From NCBI GenBank assembly GCA_965238045.1, contig CBDEGU010000008.1:62001-126000 (forward strand): DNA of 64,000 nt, read 5' to 3'. Both the position numbers and the translations under genes were made by a program. Below, piece by piece: positions 10,629 to 19,909 of this stretch (position 1 is its first letter; each line of letters opens with the position of its first letter). The notes under the pieces are model-generated. The model did not search any database. It had not been told where the DNA came from and saw only the letters and a list, made by a program, of their open reading frames with translations. Source of the DNA: CBDEGU01 sp965238045. Its GTDB lineage: Bacteria; Acidobacteriota; Terriglobia; Bryobacterales; UBA6623.

Positions 10629-13600
10629 ATGTGGAGCAGCATAAAACGGATCCTCTCGGCGGCGGCCCGCATGCGCTGGTTGCGCTGGATCGGCGCGTTC
10701 GCTGGCCTGATCTTGCTGCTGCTTCCCGCGTCGTACGGCCTGCTCTACACCGAATGGTTTCAAGAACTGGTGCGGCGGCGGGTCTTCGCCGAAGTACGGA
10801 CCATGACCGGGTGCCGCGTCGAAAGCGCGGGATTTCGCTTCGACCCGCGCCGTCTGCGCCTTACGATCCAGGGTCTTGCGGTCGCGGCGGATTCATCGAA
10901 TGACGCTGAAGCCTTCCTGACGATTACTGTCCTGGAGGCTGAGCTAGGCATCCGTTCTATATTCGGCGGCGGGGTCTCACTGCACTCCATGAAACTCGAC
11001 GAACCCCGGCTGCGCATCTCAGTCGATGCCACCGGTGAATGGAACCTGCCCCTAACGCGCGAGCAAGCCGCCACGCTCGCCAGCGGCACTGGAGACGGAT
11101 TCGCACTGAATGTCGGTGAGTTCGAACTGCGCGATGGGACTCTGGAGTGGAACGATGAGAGCTACGAAATTTCGTTTTCCTCTCGTCAGTTCGAAGTGCG
11201 TGCGAACTTCGAGCCTCACTCGGACCGCCATCACGTAGAGGTTCATCTGGGGCAGTCCTGGCTGGGGGCGCTCGGACAAGCTCCGTTACCCTTGGAAGGC
11301 GATGCCGAGGCTTTCCTCTACCGGGACCGTCTGGAAGTTCCAGTGATTTCGCTGAGCAGTGGCGAGACGAAAATCTCAGGCCGCCTGAAGGTTGAACAAT
11401 TCGGGGATCCAAGAGTCGAAATGACCTATCAGGTAAGCTCGCCGCTGCGCGCTTGGGCCGGCCGGCTCGAATGGCCCGGGCTGGCCCATGGCGTAGCCGA
11501 GGTCGAGGGCGAGGCGCACTGGGACAGCGCCACGGGAGACCTCAGCTACAGCGGAAACATCCAGGCAGCGGATCTGTTCGCGTCGAACAATCCTTCCGGC
11601 GAACCGATGGCCGTCCGAGCCACCTACGAGGGCAGTCAGGATGAACTGCTGCTGCGGAGTATCGCTTCGGAAACCCTGGGCGGAAAACTGAGCGGAGAGG
11701 CAAGCGTCGCGAACCCTTTCGCTAGCGACACCCGGCGTTACCGCGTCTCGCTGAGGTTTGACGAATTCCCCCTGGTCCCGATCGCCGAGATGTTCCTGCT
11801 CGGTTCCCACCCTCGCGGCCGCTTCCCTTGGACAGGGCTCGTGCACGGCACGTTCGAGGCGGAGGGCAGCAAGCCCGCGGACCTCAATGTCTCGGCTTCG
11901 GTCACTTTGTCCGAACCTGAGATGAATCTCGTGCATCGAGAGCGGCTTCCGATCAGCGGAGCGGTCGAGCTTCATTATGACGGCGCACACCGTACGCTTA
12001 CCGTCTCCCGTCTTGAAGCCCTGACCGGGCCGAACCAGGTTCATATCAGTGGCGTGCTAGCCCTCGAAGGCCAGACTCAGCTCTCGATATGGGCGAACGT
12101 AGCCGGCCTTGAAGAGCTTCGCCGCACAGCCGAACTTTGGCGAGGCGAACCGGTCGAGATCCCCCTCGACTTGCGAGGACAAGCCAGCCTGCGAGGCCGG
12201 CTCACCGGAAGACTATCGCCGGCAAATCCAGACTGGAACTTCTCCGGCGCCGTCTCAGCCGATGAATTCTTGTTGCGAGGCCAGCGCTGGAAGCAATTTC
12301 GCGCCGGTGTCGAGCTTACTCCCAACAGCTTGCGGCTGCGCCGGGGCCGTCTCGATGACGATGACGGCTTTGCCAAGTTCTCGCTAACCGCCGACTTCTC
12401 CCCCCGCGCGAGCGCCTCGTTCGGACCCGAACTCCTGGCCGGTAAGCTGGTTTCCAAAACCACCGGGACGTTGAAAGTGCACGATCTGTCTGTCGCGAAA
12501 TTGCTCAAGCTCTCCGGCCACGATGAGCCGGTTACCGGCAAATTGCGCGGCGAGCTGAACTTCAGCGGCCCGGCGGCGCAACTGCGGGGATCGGCACGCC
12601 TGGAAATCGTCAACGGTTCGGCCTGGGGAGAGAATTTCGATCGTTTGTCGGCCAGCGTCCGGCTCGGCGCAACCGAGATTAGGATCGAATCCGTCGAGCT
12701 GGCCCGCAAGCGCGGCCGGCTGCGCCTGGACGCGGTGCTCGGCCGCAACGATGGCTCGTTCCGCTTCAAGGCCGGCGGCGATAGCTGGTACTTAGAGGAA
12801 CTCGGTTCTTCCGGCGGTGAAGAGAACATCCCTTCCGGCGAGCTGAAGTTCGAACTCCAGGGCACGGGACGGCGCGGATCGGGCAGCGATCTTCTTGACG
12901 ATTTCAGCTTCACCGGCTCGGCCGAACTCGGGGAACTCAAGCTGGCGGGCAAGGATCTCGGCTCGTTCTCGGCGAACCTCCGGACGGCGGAAGGCGAAGT
13001 CCATCTGCGCTGGCTCGGAAATCTGCTCTCGGGCAAGATCGAAGGGCGGGCCACGGTTGAGCCCTCAAGGAATGGTTCGTTTTCCGGTGACTGTAAGGTG
13101 ACGGACCTCGACCTGATCCATCTTGCCTACCTGGCCGACTTGGAACTCGCCAAGATGACTGGCGTCGTGGACGGCCGGTTCAGCTTCTCAGGCGAGTTGG
13201 CGCGGATCGGCGACCTGGAGGCGTCGGGCGAGCTAACGCGGCTGGAGCTGGATTACTCGGAGATCCCCGGCGCCAATCGCAGCTATCGGCTTTGGAACCC
13301 CTTTCCGATGCGCTGGAACGTCGCCAGGCGCAAGCTGCGGATCGATCATATGCGGCTGCTCGGCGACGGTACCGAGCTCGAGCTCGACGGCACAGTGGGT
13401 TTTGACGGCGGATTCGCCAAGGCCGGCGGCTCGCTGGACCTGACTCTCGCCGGCTTCTTCAACCTGGCCGTGCTAGAAAGCTTCCGGCCCGGTATTCAGG
13501 CGCGAGGCAGTTCGGAACTCGATGCCGCTATCGGCGGAAACGCCGCCCGGCCCACGCTCCGGGGCCAGATGGAGATCAAGGATGGCAGCCTGCGCTACGA

Positions 13601-14723
13601 GGGAATAGCCAACGGCCTCAGTAATCTCTCCGGCAGGTTGCGATTCAACGAGCGCCTCGTGCGAATCGAGGAAGTCCGCGCGGCTTCGGGCGGCGGCAAT
13701 CTCCGCATAACCGGGACAGCGCGCTTCGAGCAAAATCGCTGGAACTATCGTCTCGACGCCGATGTGGAACGCGTGCGCATACGCTATCCCGAATCGGTCA
13801 GCAGCGTCGTGGATGGCCGTTTCACATATTCGGGCACGAACCTGCAAAGTTTCCTCGACGGCGAGGTCGTCGTCAGCCGCGTCAACCTGGCCGCGAACGT
13901 TTCGCTCGGAGGCCTGATTACATCGCTGGCTGAGCCGACCCAGACCCCGGCCAGCAACCCGGCCCTGGCAAATTTGCACTTGGAGTTGCGAGTGACCTCC
14001 GCGCCGGGCCTGATGCTCGACACCCAACTGATTCGCAGCGTGGAGGTACAGATGAATCTACGGCTGGCCGGCACGGCCGTGAATCCGTCCCTGCTCGGCG
14101 ATGTCAAGATCGTCCGGGGAGAACTCCTCCTGGAGGGATCCCGCTACACGATCAACCGTGGCGACATCGAATTTTATAATCCTTTCCGGGTTGAGCCCGT
14201 TGTCGACATTGAGTTCGAGACGCGCATCCGTGATGTTGACATCGCGCTGACGCTAGCTGGCCCGGCCAACAGTCTGCAGGTGAGCTACCGCTCCGATCCC
14301 CCGCTCCGAGAGGATGAGTTGATAAGCCTGATTGCGATGAGCCGGTCACCGACAACCGATCCCGTGCTTGCAAGCCAGCAGGCTCTGGACCAGCAGGCAT
14401 TTATTCAGGCCGGTGCCAGCGCGATTTTCACGAAAGCCGTCAGCAGCCCCGGTTCACGGCGGCTGAGCCGGTTTTTCGGTGTCAGCCGCCTGAAGGTCGA
14501 TCCTCGAATCGGGGGCGCGGAATCCACCTCAAGCGCCCGGATCTCAACCGAACAGCAAGTCACCCGCGATCTAACCTTCATCTATAGCTACGATCTCTCG
14601 TCGGCCCAGCGCCAAGTCGTTCGCGTGGAATGGGCGCCCACGCGGCAGTGGTCTCTAATCGTCACCCGCGACGAGAACGGCCTCGTCGGCGCCGATGTAC
14701 TATTCAAGAAGAGGCTGCGCTGA
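10629..14723 (+). CDS. tamB: TamB-like inner-membrane/periplasmic bridge protein (AsmA/DUF490 family)
   Basis: Very long (1364 residues) with one N-terminal membrane helix (WIGAFAGLILLLLPASYGLLY, about 17-37), an AsmA-like start, and hundreds of residues of short beta repeats expected to form a hydrophobic groove. The DUF490/TamB signature fills the C-terminal 350 residues, including GDVKIVRGELLLEGSRYTI and an ending GLVGADVLFKKRLR. Family members span the envelope with TamA or carry phospholipid to the outer membrane. The start is 24 bp after the chaperone gene and the stop abuts the pcm start, so it is in the same operon as the Omp85 gene. Confidence 0.9.
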   Translation: MWSSIKRILSAAARMRWLRWIGAFAGLILLLLPASYGLLYTEWFQELVRRRVFAEVRTMTGCRVESAGFRFDPRRLRLTIQGLAVAADSSNDAEAFLTITVLEAELGIRSIFGGGVSLHSMKLDEPRLRISVDATGEWNLPLTREQAATLASGTGDGFALNVGEFELRDGTLEWNDESYEISFSSRQFEVRANFEPHSDRHHVEVHLGQSWLGALGQAPLPLEGDAEAFLYRDRLEVPVISLSSGETKISGRLKVEQFGDPRVEMTYQVSSPLRAWAGRLEWPGLAHGVAEVEGEAHWDSATGDLSYSGNIQAADLFASNNPSGEPMAVRATYEGSQDELLLRSIASETLGGKLSGEASVANPFASDTRRYRVSLRFDEFPLVPIAEMFLLGSHPRGRFPWTGLVHGTFEAEGSKPADLNVSASVTLSEPEMNLVHRERLPISGAVELHYDGAHRTLTVSRLEALTGPNQVHISGVLALEGQTQLSIWANVAGLEELRRTAELWRGEPVEIPLDLRGQASLRGRLTGRLSPANPDWNFSGAVSADEFLLRGQRWKQFRAGVELTPNSLRLRRGRLDDDDGFAKFSLTADFSPRASASFGPELLAGKLVSKTTGTLKVHDLSVAKLLKLSGHDEPVTGKLRGELNFSGPAAQLRGSARLEIVNGSAWGENFDRLSASVRLGATEIRIESVELARKRGRLRLDAVLGRNDGSFRFKAGGDSWYLEELGSSGGEENIPSGELKFELQGTGRRGSGSDLLDDFSFTGSAELGELKLAGKDLGSFSANLRTAEGEVHLRWLGNLLSGKIEGRATVEPSRNGSFSGDCKVTDLDLIHLAYLADLELAKMTGVVDGRFSFSGELARIGDLEASGELTRLELDYSEIPGANRSYRLWNPFPMRWNVARRKLRIDHMRLLGDGTELELDGTVGFDGGFAKAGGSLDLTLAGFFNLAVLESFRPGIQARGSSELDAAIGGNAARPTLRGQMEIKDGSLRYEGIANGLSNLSGRLRFNERLVRIEEVRAASGGGNLRITGTARFEQNRWNYRLDADVERVRIRYPESVSSVVDGRFTYSGTNLQSFLDGEVVVSRVNLAANVSLGGLITSLAEPTQTPASNPALANLHLELRVTSAPGLMLDTQLIRSVEVQMNLRLAGTAVNPSLLGDVKIVRGELLLEGSRYTINRGDIEFYNPFRVEPVVDIEFETRIRDVDIALTLAGPANSLQVSYRSDPPLREDELISLIAMSRSPTTDPVLASQQALDQQAFIQAGASAIFTKAVSSPGSRRLSRFFGVSRLKVDPRIGGAESTSSARISTEQQVTRDLTFIYSYDLSSAQRQVVRVEWAPTRQWSLIVTRDENGLVGADVLFKKRLR

Positions 14724-15374
14724 GTGCAACGCCCCGAACAATTGCGCCAGGGGATGGTCGAGCAACAGATTCGCCGTCGCGGAATCGACGACCCCAAAGT
14801 GCTCCATGCCATGATGACCGTGCCGCGGCATGAGTTCATCCCCGGCAGCTTCGGTCATCGCGCCTACGACGACGAGCCGGTCCCGCTGCCTTGCCTGCAG
14901 ACCGTATCACAGCCCTACATGGTCGCCGCCATGGCTGCCGCCCTCAAACTTACGGGCAACGAAACGGTTCTCGAAATCGGCGCCGGCTCGGGATACGCCG
15001 CCGCCGTTCTCTCCGAGTTAGCCCACCACGTCTATACAATCGAGCGTCAGCATGAACTTGTTGAGCTCGCCCGGGACAACCTTCTTCGCACCGGATACAG
15101 CGGCCGAGTCACTGTCGTAGAAGGGGATGGCACGCTCGGATACGAGACCGCCGCTCCCTATGACGCCATCAGCGTCGCCGCCGGGGCGCCCGGTGTTCCC
15201 GAGCGGCTGATCGAACAACTCATCCCCAACGGCGGGCGCCTCGTCATCCCCGTCGGAGACGAACAAAGTCAACAGCTGCGTCTCATCCGCCGGTCGCCGG
15301 ACCACATAGACACCGAAGTCCTCAATCAGTGCCGCTTTGTCCCCCTGCGCGGAGCTTGCGGCTGGAAAATGTAG
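14724..15374 (+). CDS. pcm: Protein-L-isoaspartate O-methyltransferase
   Basis: Repairs isoaspartyl damage in proteins using S-adenosylmethionine. The 216 residues show the family opening (RGMVEQQI-like and VPRHEFIP), the motif QTVSQPYMVAAM, SAM motif I VLEIGAGSGYAAAVL, and the C-terminal FVPLRGACGW. GTG at 14724 directly follows the tamB TGA, which suggests coupling. A pcm gene closing an outer-membrane assembly operon is unusual and may reflect repair of long-lived envelope proteins, which is inference. Confidence 0.93.
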   Translation: MQRPEQLRQGMVEQQIRRRGIDDPKVLHAMMTVPRHEFIPGSFGHRAYDDEPVPLPCLQTVSQPYMVAAMAAALKLTGNETVLEIGAGSGYAAAVLSELAHHVYTIERQHELVELARDNLLRTGYSGRVTVVEGDGTLGYETAAPYDAISVAAGAPGVPERLIEQLIPNGGRLVIPVGDEQSQQLRLIRRSPDHIDTEVLNQCRFVPLRGACGWKM

Positions 15375-15511
15375 ACCGGGCACGGGCTCGACCGGCGTGC
15401 GCCGCAAGTTCTTTCCAAACGGCCTCCTCGCGGCCTCTCACAGGCACTATGATAGATTAGGTATGTCGGGTGCGCATCGGGCGTGCCCGTTTTTCGACCT
15501 TGCCTCATGAC

Positions 15512-15604
<93 letters not shown>

Positions 15605-15757
15605 GTATTTAGCCTGAGTCGGCGCTCACGGCTGTTCCGCCCTGTGGATCGATTCCTTGCCGTGTCGAGGGATTCTCTCGTCCTTCGAGCCTCTCTCCAT
15701 TTTCTTGCCCGCGTCCGGCCGGGGCTTGAGATTCAGGCCATTGGCAAGCCGACCGAT

Positions 15758-16129
15758 ATGAGAGAGGATGGTCAGGACGGGAGACGGATCTTGAAGCCTG
15801 TGAATGAGAGGCGCCGGCTACAGCGCAAGATGTGTTCGGAATTCGTTGAAGTGTCCTTCCGCGACCAAACAGGGCTGGGTGTCACCGAAACCGGGTTGCT
15901 GGAGGACTTGAGCCGAACCGGCCTCTGTGTTAGCTTGGCGGTGCCGGTGACCGTAGGCGAAATTGTCTCGTTCACCTGCGAGGGCTTCGAGGGTTCGGGC
16001 GAAGTGCGCTATTGTAATCTCGGCGAGTACGGCTATCTGCTGGGAGTGCGGTTCGGAGACGGTCTGGAATGGGATGAACGGCAATGGAAGCCTCAGCATC
16101 TGCTCTCGCTGCCGATGGATGCCCGCTAG
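15758..16129 (+). CDS. PilZ-like domain protein
   Basis: A 123-residue soluble protein. An arginine-rich opening (NERRRLQRK) and LEDLSRTGLCVSL match the RxxxR and (D/N)xSxxG signatures of PilZ c-di-GMP receptors. GYLLGVRF lies in the expected last strand. The ATG at 15758 is chosen because the arginine cluster then falls near the N-terminus. A GTG at 15644 would add 38 residues of non-PilZ sequence. It would be a stand-alone effector of c-di-GMP signalling. The RxxxR motif is not perfect, so nucleotide binding is not certain. Confidence 0.65.
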   Translation: MREDGQDGRRILKPVNERRRLQRKMCSEFVEVSFRDQTGLGVTETGLLEDLSRTGLCVSLAVPVTVGEIVSFTCEGFEGSGEVRYCNLGEYGYLLGVRFGDGLEWDERQWKPQHLLSLPMDAR

Positions 16130-16165
16130 AAACCCAGCGCGGAGATGCCGGCTGGCGAAGGATGT

Positions 16166-17338
16166 CTACCCAGCACGGCCGGCGGGAAACGTCCTTCCGC
16201 CCAGCGCGGACCCCCCGCGCGACCTTACTCGGACTTTGCGCTCTTCTTGTGTGCGCCGGATGCGGCCGCGCCGGGCCAGACCGACCAGGACACGGGCCAG
16301 CCGGTCGGGATCGTGGCGGGCCACCGTTCCAGAAGCAAGCAGATCCTCGGTAACGACATCGATTCCCAGTTCCACCAACTCGTCGTCCTGCTCGACGGGC
16401 CGGGCGTTCTGTTCAAGGTATCGCTTCTTCATGTTCGCCGGAAAGCGGTGCCGGTTGAGTACCACCGTGTCGATCAGGGGGAGTCCGGCGTGCTCGTGAA
16501 TGGCCCGGATGTGATCCGACGCGGAATAGCCCTCGGTCTCGCCGGGCTGCCACATCAAATTGGATATCCAGGCCTTTGGCGCCTCCGACTCGGCCAATGC
16601 CTTGGGGATTCCGTCCACGAGAAGATTCGGAATCACGCTGGTATAGAGCGATCCCGGGCCCAGGGTAATCAGATCCGCCTCGGCCAGAGCCGCCAGCGCC
16701 TCCGGTACCGGAGCACAGCGCCGGGGGCTGAGCTTCACGCCAGCGATGCGGGCATTCGCGCGCGAAATGCGGGTCTCTCCCTTGACCAACCGGCCGCTTT
16801 CCAGCCTCGCCTCCAGCCGAACCTTAGCAAGCGTCGACGGAAAAATTCGGCCCCGTATGGCAAGCACTTCGCTGGAAAGCTGGATCGCCTGGTGAAAGTC
16901 GCCGGTTACTTCGGTCAGCGCCGTCAGAAAGAGATTCCCGAAGCTGTGACCTTCCAGGCCCTTGCCGCTGTCGAAACGAAATTGAAACAGCTTCGATAAC
17001 AGCGCTTCGTCCTCGGCCAGCGCCACCATGCAATTGCGGATATCCCCCGGCGCAAGTATGTCAAACGCCCGCCGCAGACGTCCCGAACTTCCCCCGTCGT
17101 CGCTCACGGTTACAATCGCGCACAGGTCGACAAACGGTCCGTGAATTCGCGGGTCGTGGCGGGGCACGGTGAAACGTTTGAGCCCTTGCAGCAGGCACGA
17201 CAGCCCGGTTCCGCCTCCCAGCGCCACAATCCGAAGGGGGTCGCCCTGGGTCTCAAGGTCTTGTGACTCGAGGTCTTGTGGCTCGAGATCTTGCGGGAAA
17301 GTCAGGTTATTCCGCCCGCCTGGGGTCACTTTCGCCAT
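16166..17338 (-). CDS. yvcK: YvcK/CofD-family gluconeogenesis and morphogenesis factor
   Basis: Cytosolic UDP-sugar-binding protein needed in Bacillus for growth on gluconeogenic carbon and for cell shape. About 390 residues with the family motifs RIVALGGGTGLSCLLQGLK, VTVSDDGGSSGRLR, PGDIRNCMVAL, LGPGSLYTSVIPNLLV and SASDHIRAI. Residues 15-32 contain a fourfold QDLE repeat encoded by 15-bp tandem units (17252-17296), absent from typical YvcK. ATG at 17338 gives the normal start. ATG at 17371 adds 11 residues. The start overlaps the 3' end of the lysine-rich TPR gene by 32 bp. Confidence 0.9.
   Translation of the reverse strand: MAKVTPGGRNNLTFPQDLEPQDLESQDLETQGDPLRIVALGGGTGLSCLLQGLKRFTVPRHDPRIHGPFVDLCAIVTVSDDGGSSGRLRRAFDILAPGDIRNCMVALAEDEALLSKLFQFRFDSGKGLEGHSFGNLFLTALTEVTGDFHQAIQLSSEVLAIRGRIFPSTLAKVRLEARLESGRLVKGETRISRANARIAGVKLSPRRCAPVPEALAALAEADLITLGPGSLYTSVIPNLLVDGIPKALAESEAPKAWISNLMWQPGETEGYSASDHIRAIHEHAGLPLIDTVVLNRHRFPANMKKRYLEQNARPVEQDDELVELGIDVVTEDLLASGTVARHDPDRLARVLVGLARRGRIRRTQEERKVRVRSRGGSALGGRTFPAGRAG
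17252..17296. repeat. Three 15-bp tandem units inside yvcK
   Basis: Units CTCAAGGTCTTGTGA, CTCGAGGTCTTGTGG and CTCGAGATCTTGCGG follow each other without spacing. On the coding strand they encode repeated QDLE residues in a low-complexity N-terminal extension. They are in frame, so copy-number change would alter length without breaking the gene. Confidence 0.8.
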
Positions 17339-18245
17339 GAAGAAGTCCGGCAATCGCGGGATCGCTTGCAACCCCGGCTAGGTCCGGATCATTACGGGCC
17401 AGCACCCTGTTCCGGCCATCCAGCTCAATCGCCTTCTTGAGACTCTGGTAAGCGGCGGCCGGGTCAGCCTGTAGTGCCTTCAGTACAGCCGTCGCCAAAT
17501 GGATATGGCCCGCCTTGGGCTGCAACTTCAAGGCCCGCTTCAAGCTCTGCTGTGCTTCGTCAAGACGCCGCTCGTTAACGAGTTGAATCCCGTAGTTGTA
17601 GAATTCATCGGCGGTTTTCAGTCGTACATTACTGCTTCGCGCCCGGCCCCGGCAGATCCGCGCGTAGACCCCGGCTCGGTGACGAAGACTCGGATTCGGC
17701 CCTCCCGCCGCCTTTTCAAACCGCGCCAGCGCCCGCCCGAACTTGCGGGCGTTAAACTGCTTGACGGCCTCGGAGTACTGAGCCGCCTGCCGTTCCTCGG
17801 ACTCTCGCAGCAGCCTGGCGCTCTTGATCCGTTCCTTCTCCTCCACGGTGAGCCGGGGGGCTTTGACACGACGAGGACGAGACGGCTTTACCGCTCGGCT
17901 GGGCTGGACCGTCTTGCGAGCGACTTCCTTGATAACTTTTTTCGGAGCTTTCTTGACGCTCTGTTTTCGATTCGAACGGCCAGTGCCAGCCGATGGGGCT
18001 TTTTTCTTCGCCGGCGGTTTTTTCGTCACGACGGCGGACGGCCGTGCTTTCGACCTCGCCGATTTGGACGCGGCCTTGGGCCGGGACTTCACGGCCACGG
18101 CGGATGTACTTTTCTTCACCTTCTTTGGTTTCAACTTACCGCTGGTCCTCTTCGAGACAGGGCTCTTGCCCCTGGCACTCTTGGATCGGGCCGGCGACAC
18201 GGCCTTCTTCCGCTTGGCTGGTACCTTTTTTACACGCCGAGCCAT
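17307..18245 (-). CDS. Lysine/alanine-rich (histone H1-like) N-terminal region fused to TPR repeats
   Basis: 312 residues. The first 140 are very rich in Lys, Ala, Pro, Ser and Arg (MARRVKKVPAKRKK, VTKKPPAKKKAPS), like the disordered DNA-binding tails of H1-like proteins. The C-terminal 150 residues carry TPR-type helices (TADEFYNYGIQLVNERRLDE, LKRALKLQPKAGHIHLATAV). There is no signal peptide. The ATG at 18245 has GGAG about 10 bp upstream and is preferred to one at 18455. It precedes and overlaps yvcK. A nucleoid-binding or RNA-binding scaffold is possible but not shown. Confidence 0.7.
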   Translation of the reverse strand: MARRVKKVPAKRKKAVSPARSKSARGKSPVSKRTSGKLKPKKVKKSTSAVAVKSRPKAASKSARSKARPSAVVTKKPPAKKKAPSAGTGRSNRKQSVKKAPKKVIKEVARKTVQPSRAVKPSRPRRVKAPRLTVEEKERIKSARLLRESEERQAAQYSEAVKQFNARKFGRALARFEKAAGGPNPSLRHRAGVYARICRGRARSSNVRLKTADEFYNYGIQLVNERRLDEAQQSLKRALKLQPKAGHIHLATAVLKALQADPAAAYQSLKKAIELDGRNRVLARNDPDLAGVASDPAIAGLLHGESDPRRAE

Positions 18246-18647
18246 CTGGTGATTCTCCGCAAAGACCTCTCTGGCGCCGTGCTCGGTTCCTTTCCCGATT
18301 CGCGCCGCGCCGTCGTTCTCTGGTCGTCGAGTAGCGTAGCAGTGCGTTATAGCAGATTCCGAGGCAATCAGGCAACTATTGCGCCTCAAAGCTGGCGATT
18401 TCGCAGGCGACCGGCCCCTCTTGCGCGGTGGCGCCGCCAGCAGGGTCTGTTCCAATCTCAGCTCTAAGGACTTTCATCCACGGCCCCGATCTCATGACCG
18501 ATCGCCGTGCTCACCGTCCGCGGTCGAGTACCGACGAACGCCCGGGGGCGGTTGAAATCACGTCGGACATCACAAAATGTATTATATTCATGTCGTCACA
18601 AACTTGATCCGGTCCGCGCCCCCGGTTCCGCCTCCCCTCGCCATGTC
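18246..18647. other. 402-bp divergent intergenic region
   Basis: Lies between the divergently transcribed lysine-rich TPR gene and the uracil-DNA glycosylase gene and must hold both promoters. An AT-rich TGTATTATATTC at about 18579-18591 is the best -10 candidate for the glycosylase. No clear -35 box, terminator or RNA was seen. Confidence 0.4.
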
Positions 18648-19343
18648 ATGAAGGTCTCTCCTCGCAGACTCGCTGCCCTCGAGAGACGGGTCATCACCTG
18701 CGAACGTTGCGAGCGTCTCCGCGACTATTGCCGCCGGGTCGCCACAACCAAACGGCGCGCCTACCGTGACTGGGACTACTGGGGAAGGCCCGTCCCGTCG
18801 TTCGGCGACCCCCCAGGCCGGCTACTCATCATCGGGCTGGCCCCCGGCGCCCACGGAGCCAACCGAACCGGCCGCATGTTCACGGGCGACAGTTCGGGCG
18901 ACTTTCTCTACCGCGCGCTCTATGAAACCGGCTTCGCTTCCCAACCGGATTCGCGCGGCCGCGACGACGGCCTGCAACTCTCCGACACCTATATTACCGC
19001 AGCGGCTCACTGCGCGCCTCCCGGGAACAAACCCTCCAGGGAAGAGCTCCTTGCCTGCCGGTCATATCTCCAGGAAGAGATAGAACTCCTTAAGAATGTT
19101 CAAGTTGTCGTTGTTCTCGGACGCCTCGCTCTGGACGCTTATCTCAACGTTCTCCTCGAACAAGGTGTCATCAAGCACCGCTCGAACTACCCCTTCGGAC
19201 ACAACATCCGCCACGAAATGCCGCGCGCCTTGCCCACGCTGCTTTGCTCCTACCACCCCAGTCGCCAAAACACGCAGACCGGCCGTCTGACAAAGTCCAT
19301 GTTTCTAACGGTTTTCGCTTTGGCAAGACGATTGCTCCGATAA
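18648..19343 (+). CDS. Uracil-DNA glycosylase, family 5 (UdgB type)
   Basis: Base-excision repair enzyme removing uracil and deaminated purines. 231 residues. Motif 1 GLAPGAHGANRTGRMFTGD and the late motif SYHPSRQNTQTGRLT are diagnostic of family 5. Four cysteines, including CERC near residue 18 and others in HCAPPG and LACRSY, fit the 4Fe-4S ligands of this family. ATG at 18648 places the CxxC at the usual place. Family 5 lacks the catalytic Asp of families 1 and 4, consistent with APGAHG here. Confidence 0.92.
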   Translation: MKVSPRRLAALERRVITCERCERLRDYCRRVATTKRRAYRDWDYWGRPVPSFGDPPGRLLIIGLAPGAHGANRTGRMFTGDSSGDFLYRALYETGFASQPDSRGRDDGLQLSDTYITAAAHCAPPGNKPSREELLACRSYLQEEIELLKNVQVVVVLGRLALDAYLNVLLEQGVIKHRSNYPFGHNIRHEMPRALPTLLCSYHPSRQNTQTGRLTKSMFLTVFALARRLLR

Positions 19344-19354
19344 GGTCTTCCATG

Positions 19355-19376
19355 ACCAAAAGTTTTGGTGTACAAT
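19355..19376 (+). promoter_or_regulatory. Candidate operator palindrome and -10 box upstream of the DksA/TraR gene
   Basis: ACCAAAAGTTTTGGT (19355-19369) is a perfect 7+1+7 palindrome directly followed by TACAAT (19371-19376), a good -10 match. The palindrome would sit between -35 and -10, a classic repressor position. The regulator is unknown. Confidence 0.4.
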
Positions 19377-19434
19377 GTTGGAAAAAGATGCAACCACCGA
19401 TCGGTGGAGGGCATCTAATGAGTCCAGATAGGAG

Positions 19435-19821
19435 ATGGACACAGAAATGACGAAGCGACAACTAGACAAATTCCGGGCCGAACTGGAAAAGAAGCTCTCC
19501 GAGATTGAGAAGAATTCGGCTCTTCGTAGCGAACTGATCACCGAGCGCTCCAATGATCCGATGGATCAAATGCAGTCGCGGCAGGATCTCGATCTAACGA
19601 TTCATACCATCGACTCCGCGTGGAGGACTTGGAAGGCTGTCGAAACAGCTCTTACCTTGCTCGGCGACGGTGAATACGGAATCTGCCTGGAGTGTGGCGA
19701 GGACATCAACCCCAAACGGTTGGCCGCGATTCCGTGGACAACCCTGTGTGTGAGTTGCCAAGAAGAACGCGACCTGACCACGCCGACTGCTCCGGACCCG
19801 AAGTTCGAACGAGCCGCTTGA
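19435..19821 (+). CDS. DksA/TraR-family C4 zinc-finger protein
   Basis: 128 residues with an N-terminal coiled coil (TKRQLDKFRAELEKKLSEI) and a C-terminal C4 zinc finger (CLECGEDINPKRL then CVSC). Such proteins enter the RNA polymerase secondary channel and modulate initiation with ppGpp. The acidic DxxDxA tip of true DksA is not clearly present (the coil has RSNDPMDQMQSR), so it may be a DksA paralogue with a distinct role. A leadered promoter with a palindromic operator candidate lies 60-80 bp upstream. Confidence 0.85.
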   Translation: MDTEMTKRQLDKFRAELEKKLSEIEKNSALRSELITERSNDPMDQMQSRQDLDLTIHTIDSAWRTWKAVETALTLLGDGEYGICLECGEDINPKRLAAIPWTTLCVSCQEERDLTTPTAPDPKFERAA

Positions 19822-19909
19822 GGGCGATTCTCTCCTCTCGGCAGAGCAGGCAGTCCGCGGTTCAAAGCAACCAGCGGACTCTATTACACCCAAGTCCGGC
19901 GAGCACGAG

